A DNA stretch of 64,000 bases, taken from the NCBI GenBank assembly GCA_000818945.1, contig KN805371.1:804666-868665 (forward strand), written 5' to 3'. Shown here one piece after another: positions 59,224-64,000 of the stretch. Numbering within the stretch: position 1 is the first letter of the stretch; each line of letters begins with the position of its first letter. The stretch comes from Schizochytrium sp. CCTCC M209059. Its lineage: Eukaryota > Sar > Bigyra > Thraustochytrida > Thraustochytriidae. The notes under the pieces are model-generated. The model did not search any database. It saw only the letters and a list, made by a program, of their open reading frames with translations, and was not told the origin of the DNA. Position numbers and translations under genes: made by a program.

Positions 59224-60621
59224 ATGACAGACGCGGACGCACGCCGGAAGCAGCTCGAGGCTTGGCGCAATGCGCGCAAAGGCAAAGGTGGACCCGCGAA
59301 GGGCCAAAAGCTTGGCAAGACGATCACGATCACGAGCGACGCCACCGCCACAGCCCCCGCAACTAGCACCAACAACGCTAGTAGCGATGAAGCGGCGACG
59401 ACAAAGAAGGCGACTGTGACCGCTTCGTCATCATCTACCTCTTCTAAACTGGGCGCAAGGACGTCTATGACAAAGACTGCACCAAAGGAAACTCGCGAGA
59501 CGTCCAAAAATGCCACTTCATCATTGTCGTCTTCATCATCGTCGTCACCGCCGCGCCCATACGCGAAACCGACGCTGACTCCAACGCGTCTTCGCTTTGC
59601 AGAGACGAGCAAGCCCGAGCAAACCACTGCGCTGCCACCAGGTGCATCGTCGACTACGCAAATTCGCGCCAAGTTGGCTGCGAGCGCCAAAAAGCGAAAG
59701 CGTGCTTTGGATGAGCGCAAAAGCCGAGTGGAGGCAATGACGAGTGCGCGCAAGCTGCGTAAGGTCGCCGAAGAGCAGGCTGCATCGGCCCAGGTTGTGA
59801 AAAAGGACACGCAAAAGCACCTGGAAAACATGGTTCACGAGCAAGTGGATCTGGCGGAAAGCATGATCAAGTGCAAAAAGTACGACGATGCGCGAGGCCT
59901 TCTCAAAACGCTCAGTACAGAGATCCCGACAAGTCTTGCTGTAGGGGCCTTCTGGATGACCCTTGTGAAAATCGAAACCGCCTTGGGCAACCGAGTACGT
60001 ACAGGCAGCATTTACGCCCATGCCTTGCGGCATTGTGCTGCCGAGGAAGTGCGCGAGGCGTGCGCAGAGTTTCTCGAGTCGGAGCTTTTTCCTCCCTCAA
60101 TGTCCACAAAGTGGACACTTGCGGACCTCCTTTCCGACGCGGAGCTGGCCGTGCCCACCTCGGATGATCCGCTCGAGGCTTACTTGTCGTTTAACCCAGA
60201 CACGGTGCAGAAGCCTCCGCGTAGGGCTCTGGGCAGCGTGAACTCGGCCGCGCCTGGCTCTATTTCACGCCTGGGAAGCGCTTTGCGCTCGGGCGCGAAG
60301 CGGATTCCGGTTAAATTCCAGGAAGACTCCATTCTTGAGACCGATGAGACGTCTTCACCAGCGGGCCGCTCTTCGGCGCGCAAGGGCGCTCGATTGAGCC
60401 AGTCTCTCTCGCAGAATGCGCCCGCTGGATCGATTGTGGCCGTTGCCTCGGTCAAGAACAAGCCATCGAAAGCGAGCTTGCTCGGGAGCGAGGTATCGAT
60501 GACACCGGTGCGCCGATCCGCAAGACTGCAAAAGACGCCGAGCTCGCAGGCTGACGTCTTGCGCGCCTCCAGCTTTTCATACACTCCAAATCCACAGTTC
60601 GATCTTTCTGCACTTCGTTGA
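59224..60621 (+). CDS. Basic Ser/Thr-rich protein with a helical central domain (465 aa)
   Basis: Not firmly identified. The N-terminus RRKQLEAWRNARKGKG and a Thr/Ser/Ala-rich stretch (about 35-140) look disordered. A Lys-rich helix (about 145-185) precedes a TPR/HAT-like helical segment (about 195-290): ENMVHEQVDLAESMIKCKKY, GAFWMTLVKIETALGNRVRT and IYAHALRHCAAEEVREACAE. This pattern, with the W-containing repeat and basic tails, resembles the C-terminal region of CKAP2-type microtubule-associated proteins, but the match is weak. The C-terminus has SP/TP sites and VRRSARLQKTP repeats (two RRS-ARL-like motifs), typical of mitotic or chromatin-bound phosphoproteins. Confidence 0.65.
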   Translation: MTDADARRKQLEAWRNARKGKGGPAKGQKLGKTITITSDATATAPATSTNNASSDEAATTKKATVTASSSSTSSKLGARTSMTKTAPKETRETSKNATSSLSSSSSSSPPRPYAKPTLTPTRLRFAETSKPEQTTALPPGASSTTQIRAKLAASAKKRKRALDERKSRVEAMTSARKLRKVAEEQAASAQVVKKDTQKHLENMVHEQVDLAESMIKCKKYDDARGLLKTLSTEIPTSLAVGAFWMTLVKIETALGNRVRTGSIYAHALRHCAAEEVREACAEFLESELFPPSMSTKWTLADLLSDAELAVPTSDDPLEAYLSFNPDTVQKPPRRALGSVNSAAPGSISRLGSALRSGAKRIPVKFQEDSILETDETSSPAGRSSARKGARLSQSLSQNAPAGSIVAVASVKNKPSKASLLGSEVSMTPVRRSARLQKTPSSQADVLRASSFSYTPNPQFDLSALR

Positions 60622-60814
60622 GCCCGCGAGATCGCCGCAACGGTTATCCCGAGAATTATTGCGCTTTGTAGAAAAAAAAGAAAAAAGGAAAGGACTTTAC
60701 TCCTGCAATATTTTTAGAATAAGGCATCGAGATTTCGGATCAGGCTCCCACATAGGCTCAGATCAAGGCCCGGCCTTATTTTTATTTTTTTTTCTTCACC
60801 CAGCGAAACAGCTA

Positions 60815-61930
60815 CTAATCCCGAAGTATGGCACCAAGTCGCTGAACAAAGTCGTTGTCAGCGCCATACGAAACGTGAAGTATCTCTTTTGCACGCGAAT
60901 ACAATTCTTTGCTCGAAGACTTGTCGTTTGGGCCATTCCGCATTGCGACGAGGTCCGCGAGCGTGAAGAGCTGTAAGCCGATCACGGGGTTGTACGGACA
61001 ACTTGCATAGACCTGATTATAAGCGTCAAGAAGCGCGCTGGAAGATTTACATGCAGCCTCAATTTGCCCAGCTTCGATGTTGGCCGCGAGGTCGACGCCC
61101 AGACGCTCGACGAGAGCCGCGAGATGTAACCCCACGGCTTCTTGATCCTTGGGGAGCGAGCAAAGCTCGCACGTGCACGAAAAGCCATACGTTGACATGA
61201 GTTTGTGTTGGCGCGCCGAGGTCGGTTCAACGGCGTCGCAATAGGCGTGCACGAGCTCGGTGCCGGGCTCGATCACCTCGTCGAGACAGCGAATCTCTTG
61301 CACGACACGTCCCGGCTCACGACGATAAAAGAGAACGCAATTTGGCACACACGAGTGGTTTAAGATGGCACCTTGCGGGTAGACTCCGGCGCCAATGACT
61401 GTGTAGAGATCGTCGACGACGCCAAAGTTGTTCCGATCGAACTTGCGCCAAATCTCGGTGGCTTCCTGGGACCGATGGGGCGCCTTGATAATGCTACAAG
61501 CAAGACCTGCTACCATAGCATCTTCTGGGCGAGCTGGACTTGCTTGCAAAACGTCAAGATCGCGGCGCTGGTCGGCCAGGAGAACGCGAGCCAAAAGCAG
61601 GGCATCTGTTGCAATGGCCTCGTCAGCGCCAGTATCGATCACCTGAAGAGCTGGGGAGCACTCTTGTTTATGCCCGCTACGCCACGCAGCAACCTGGCAC
61701 GTCTTGCCGCAAAAGCGCGCCGTCTTGCAGCGCGCACAGCGTGCCGTCTTTGCGCCGTGCAGCGTACGGAGACAGCCCCAGCAGTGCGAGTGCCAGCGGT
61801 CGTGCACGAGGACGGGGAGCACTACGCCGGGGTCCGAGAGCACCACCTCTCCGCGTCGTATTCTGACGCTGGCCACCGCGCACCGGCCCTTGCCCGGCCG
61901 CTCCTCCACTCGGAACGAGGGCGCTGCCAT
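60815..61930 (-). CDS. SET and MYND domain protein, SMYD-type lysine methyltransferase (371 aa)
   Basis: SMYD enzymes transfer methyl groups from S-adenosylmethionine to lysines of histones or other proteins. The SET domain is split: the N-terminal part (FRVEERPGKGRCAVASVRIR) carries the GxG cofactor turn. The MYND zinc finger has all eight ligands (C50, C53, C65, C68, C74, C78, H87, C91). The SET core has YPQGAILNHSCVPNCVLFY (the NHS-C-x-PN signature) and ELVHAYCDAVEPTSARQHKL, then the post-SET cysteines YGFSCTCELC. The helical C-terminal region is shorter than in animal SMYD1-3. Confidence 0.93.
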   Translation of the reverse strand: MAAPSFRVEERPGKGRCAVASVRIRRGEVVLSDPGVVLPVLVHDRWHSHCWGCLRTLHGAKTARCARCKTARFCGKTCQVAAWRSGHKQECSPALQVIDTGADEAIATDALLLARVLLADQRRDLDVLQASPARPEDAMVAGLACSIIKAPHRSQEATEIWRKFDRNNFGVVDDLYTVIGAGVYPQGAILNHSCVPNCVLFYRREPGRVVQEIRCLDEVIEPGTELVHAYCDAVEPTSARQHKLMSTYGFSCTCELCSLPKDQEAVGLHLAALVERLGVDLAANIEAGQIEAACKSSSALLDAYNQVYASCPYNPVIGLQLFTLADLVAMRNGPNDKSSSKELYSRAKEILHVSYGADNDFVQRLGAILRD

Positions 61931-62042
61931 CCTGCTCTGCCTGCGAGTATAGTGTGGCTAGCTGACTAGCGATCCGTCCATCTATTCGCAGCGCTGCCCT
62001 GCGAAAGGTGCGTGCTCTTTCTCCTTCGAGTTCTTCTGTCAC

Positions 62043-62043
62043 A

Positions 62044-62080
<37 letters not shown>
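62043..62080. repeat. TCG trinucleotide microsatellite
   Basis: About twelve TCG units about 110 bp upstream of the SMYD start. Confidence 0.9.
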
Positions 62081-62568
62081 CGATCCTGGCCACCGCTCCG
62101 AGTGTCTCGCCGCAGGCGTTCTGTTCTCCTCTCCGGCGGTCGCGCTGCGACGAAGACGAGCCCTCTTCAGACGTCGCCCACGTCCTGCCTGGTCAGTCAG
62201 ATCAAACCAGACAAGCTGAGATCAATCAATCAGATCAGTCCGCGAGTCCATCCATCACTTCCGCCCCGGTCGTCGCGCTCGTTTGCCGGGAGGGTGGGTG
62301 CTCTCGCCCGGGTCGCTTTCGCGCGCTGCCTTGCCGCTCTCTTTCCTCTCGCTCGACTTGCGTCTTGCTCTGCCCCTGCTCTCGGCAGGCTCTCGGCTCT
62401 TGGCTCTTTCTCGCTTTCTTGGCGAGCTCTGTCTTGCTCTCCGCGGGGCCTGGCCGGCGAGGCGCCCCGCCCTCGGACCCGAACCCGCGCGCACACACAT
62501 AGTACGTGGGCCTATACACACATATGTATGTATACGTACACACACATATACAAACACCCACCTAGCTC

Positions 62569-62588
62569 TAGGCCTAGGCCTAGGCCTA
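62569..62588. repeat. Three tandem TAGGCC units
   Basis: Three consecutive TAGGCC hexamers ending in TA give three overlapping copies of the TAGGCCTA palindrome that recurs elsewhere in noncoding DNA of the window. Confidence 0.9.
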
Positions 62589-62741
62589 CCGCCCGTTGAG
62601 GAGATGGAGGACATGATGGATGCTACTGTCGTGATGCTGCCGCCCTTGGTTCGTGCACGTGCCGACGCGACAACGTCAGTCGCGGCGCGGCCAGGCCTGG
62701 ATGGCGAGGGGCGACGAGGCCCGCCCGGGCCTGGCCTGGAC

Positions 62742-62812
62742 GGAGTGGAGCGGAGCGGAGTGGAGTGGAATGGAATGGAAACGGCACGGCACGGCGCGGC
62801 ACGGCACGGCAC
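62742..62812. repeat. Adjacent pentanucleotide arrays GGAGT/GGAAT and GGCAC
   Basis: Two different 5-bp arrays abut about 140 bp upstream of the right-edge gene start. Confidence 0.85.
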
Positions 62813-62948
62813 AGAGTGAATTGGCATCGATCGAGCAAGGTTTGCGACCGACATCGATATCCTAAACAGGGCTCTCGCAGAACCCGAACGCGCCGGACGC
62901 GAGCGGCCGCGGCGTGCGGGGCGCCCGCGTCGCGCCAGGGCCGGCGCG

Positions 62949-64000
62949 ATGGGCGAGCGCGTGGAGCCGGAGGCGATGGAGGCGTACTTCGAGGCCCGCG
63001 TGGCGACGCTGGAGGCGGCGCTGCGGCGGCGCGGACAGCAGGGGACCCTCGAGCGCCTGAGCATGGCGACGCGGCGCCGGCGCGTGCACACGCTCGAAGC
63101 CCGGATGGCCGCGCCGCGCAAGCTGAGCGCGGCGGAGGCCGACAGCGAGGAGCTCGAGGCGAGCGCGCAAGACGAGCAAAGCGACGACAGAGATCTCCTC
63201 GAGGACGACGCAGATCGTAGCGGAGAAGGCGAGGATTTTGGTGACGCTGAACAGGAGGATGTGGACGAGGAGGAGGAGCCCGAGACGTTCGACGACATGA
63301 CAAGCGCTGAGCTGGGCAGACCGCGCGGTGACTCGGAATTCACCGTCGACACCACCCGGTCCGCGGCGCCTCGAGGTCTCGGAGCCCTCAATGACGAAAT
63401 TTGGCGCTTCGTCGGCAAGTTCTTCGGCGACATGGGATCTTCTCCCGAGAGCGGAAGCAGCCGCTTTCTGCGCCGACTAAGCATGGGCCGAAGAGACCGC
63501 GGCGAGAGCGTGTCGTCTTCAAATGGTAGCAGGCGTCCACTCCCGCGTCCCTCAAAGTACGCGACAATGCGTCCTCACCTTAAAATTTCAGGCGCCACGC
63601 GACGCGACACCGTCTTCCAGGAGCAGACCGGCGAGGTACAAGACCGCTTTGAAGCTTATTTGCAGGGCTCGAGACCAAACATCTGGCACAAGGTCATTGT
63701 GTGCATTTTCTCCTCGGGTGTGGGCGTCTTTGCCAGAGAGGAGGATATTGCTGACCACCAATCTGTAATCGACCTTTTCTTTGACAAGCTCGTCCTTCCT
63801 ACAGGTAATCCCGTGGACATTATGAAGATTGAGCTTTCGCGGACGCGTTTTGCGTATGCAATGCATACAGAATACGACACCTTTATTTTGGCAGCTGCTT
63901 CGAAGTCCTCTCGCGAGGACCACGTCGAGCGAATTCAGTCCGCATATGAACAGTACATTGAGACAGAAATCCGTCGCCGCGCCGTGATGCAAATCACCTG
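62949..64000 (+). CDS. Unrecognised acidic-linker protein (partial; continues past the right edge)
   Basis: The frame from ATG 62949 is open to the window end (350 codons, no stop). Residues 1-60 form a basic, amphipathic helical region (AYFEARVATLEAALRRRGQQ). Residues about 70-120 are an acidic linker (EDDADRSGEGEDFGDAEQED). Residues about 150-165 hold NDEIWRFVGKFFGDM. From about 230 the sequence looks folded: NIWHKVIVCIFSSGVGVFAR, EEDIADHQSVIDLFFDKLVL, IELSRTRFAYAMHTEYDTFI. No family was recognised. GC content of the first 200 codons is very high. The start is the first ATG after the array-rich spacer; downstream in-frame ATGs are possible. Confidence 0.7.
   Translation, partial: MGERVEPEAMEAYFEARVATLEAALRRRGQQGTLERLSMATRRRRVHTLEARMAAPRKLSAAEADSEELEASAQDEQSDDRDLLEDDADRSGEGEDFGDAEQEDVDEEEEPETFDDMTSAELGRPRGDSEFTVDTTRSAAPRGLGALNDEIWRFVGKFFGDMGSSPESGSSRFLRRLSMGRRDRGESVSSSNGSRRPLPRPSKYATMRPHLKISGATRRDTVFQEQTGEVQDRFEAYLQGSRPNIWHKVIVCIFSSGVGVFAREEDIADHQSVIDLFFDKLVLPTGNPVDIMKIELSRTRFAYAMHTEYDTFILAAASKSSREDHVERIQSAYEQYIETEIRRRAVMQIT

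Larger units (their letters stand above)
61931..62948. promoter_or_regulatory. Divergent intergenic region, rich in arrays
   Basis: Between SMYD and the right-edge gene. It holds a TCG array (62043-62080), ATCA/TCAG-like runs near 62205-62250, a CACATA/GTAC dinucleotide region ending in three TAGGCC units (about 62500-62588), and pentanucleotide arrays GGAGT/GGAGC (62742-62780) then GGCAC (62783-62812). ORFs on either strand are Arg/Ser/Ala-biased translations of these. Confidence 0.55.

Noticed and set aside
62255..63484. Minus-strand ORF of 409 aa
   Set aside because: Ser/Arg/Pro-biased antisense of the right-edge gene and its repeat-rich promoter; no domain.

Overview
The window is nuclear DNA from a free-living protist, most likely a thraustochytrid (Labyrinthulomycetes, stramenopiles). 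That assignment is an inference. It rests on long, apparently intronless genes, fairly GC-rich coding sequence, long Ala/Gln/Asp/Ser tracts, and a eukaryotic gene set (listerin, SCC2/NIPBL, NUP155, EMC10, MAD2, copine, LysRS, SMYD). No tRNA, rRNA, CRISPR array or organellar sequence was recognised. Two genes run off the edges: a listerin-like E3 ligase on the left (minus strand, N-terminal part present) and an unrecognised acidic protein on the right.

Layout, left to right: LTN1-like (minus, partial) diverges from SCC2/NIPBL (plus) across a 2-kb spacer full of tetra- and pentanucleotide arrays. A coiled-coil protein (minus) follows, then a large secreted/membrane protein joining a TULIP/BPI-like lipid-binding ectodomain to two PqiA-like membrane modules (plus). 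Next come a coiled-coil/LRR/ankyrin protein (plus), lysyl-tRNA synthetase (minus) and an archaemetzincin with a SUMO-interacting-type motif (minus). A 2.7-kb gap holds a frameshifted relic of a Crinkler-type nuclease/kinase gene. After it lie an acidic/basic nuclear protein (plus), NUP155 (minus), a Dug3-Dug2 glutathione-degradation fusion (minus), a PDZ/IQ-repeat protein (plus), a PhnZ-PhnY*-like phosphonate oxidation fusion (plus), EMC10 (minus), a SWIM zinc-finger protein (plus) and MAD2 (minus). A lower-GC island follows with an intact Crinkler-type REase-like/kinase gene (minus) and a degraded Helitron-like fragment. The right end has a copine (plus), a basic Ser-rich protein (plus), a SMYD methyltransferase (minus) and the truncated right-edge gene.

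The genes are mostly independent housekeeping loci in compact divergent or convergent pairs, not an operon-like system. The most interesting observations are three domain fusions that put consecutive or interacting activities on one polypeptide. They are (i) a PhnZ-type HD oxygenase with a PhyH/2-oxoglutarate dioxygenase, a complete candidate two-step organophosphonate oxidation enzyme in a eukaryote; (ii) a Dug3 glutamine amidotransferase with Dug2 WD40+M20 peptidase; and (iii) a TULIP-like lipid-binding domain with PqiA-type membrane domains. A second theme is mobile/effector DNA: two Crinkler-like copies (one intact, one broken), a Helitron-like fragment, and an apparently over-represented noncoding palindrome, TAGGCCTA.
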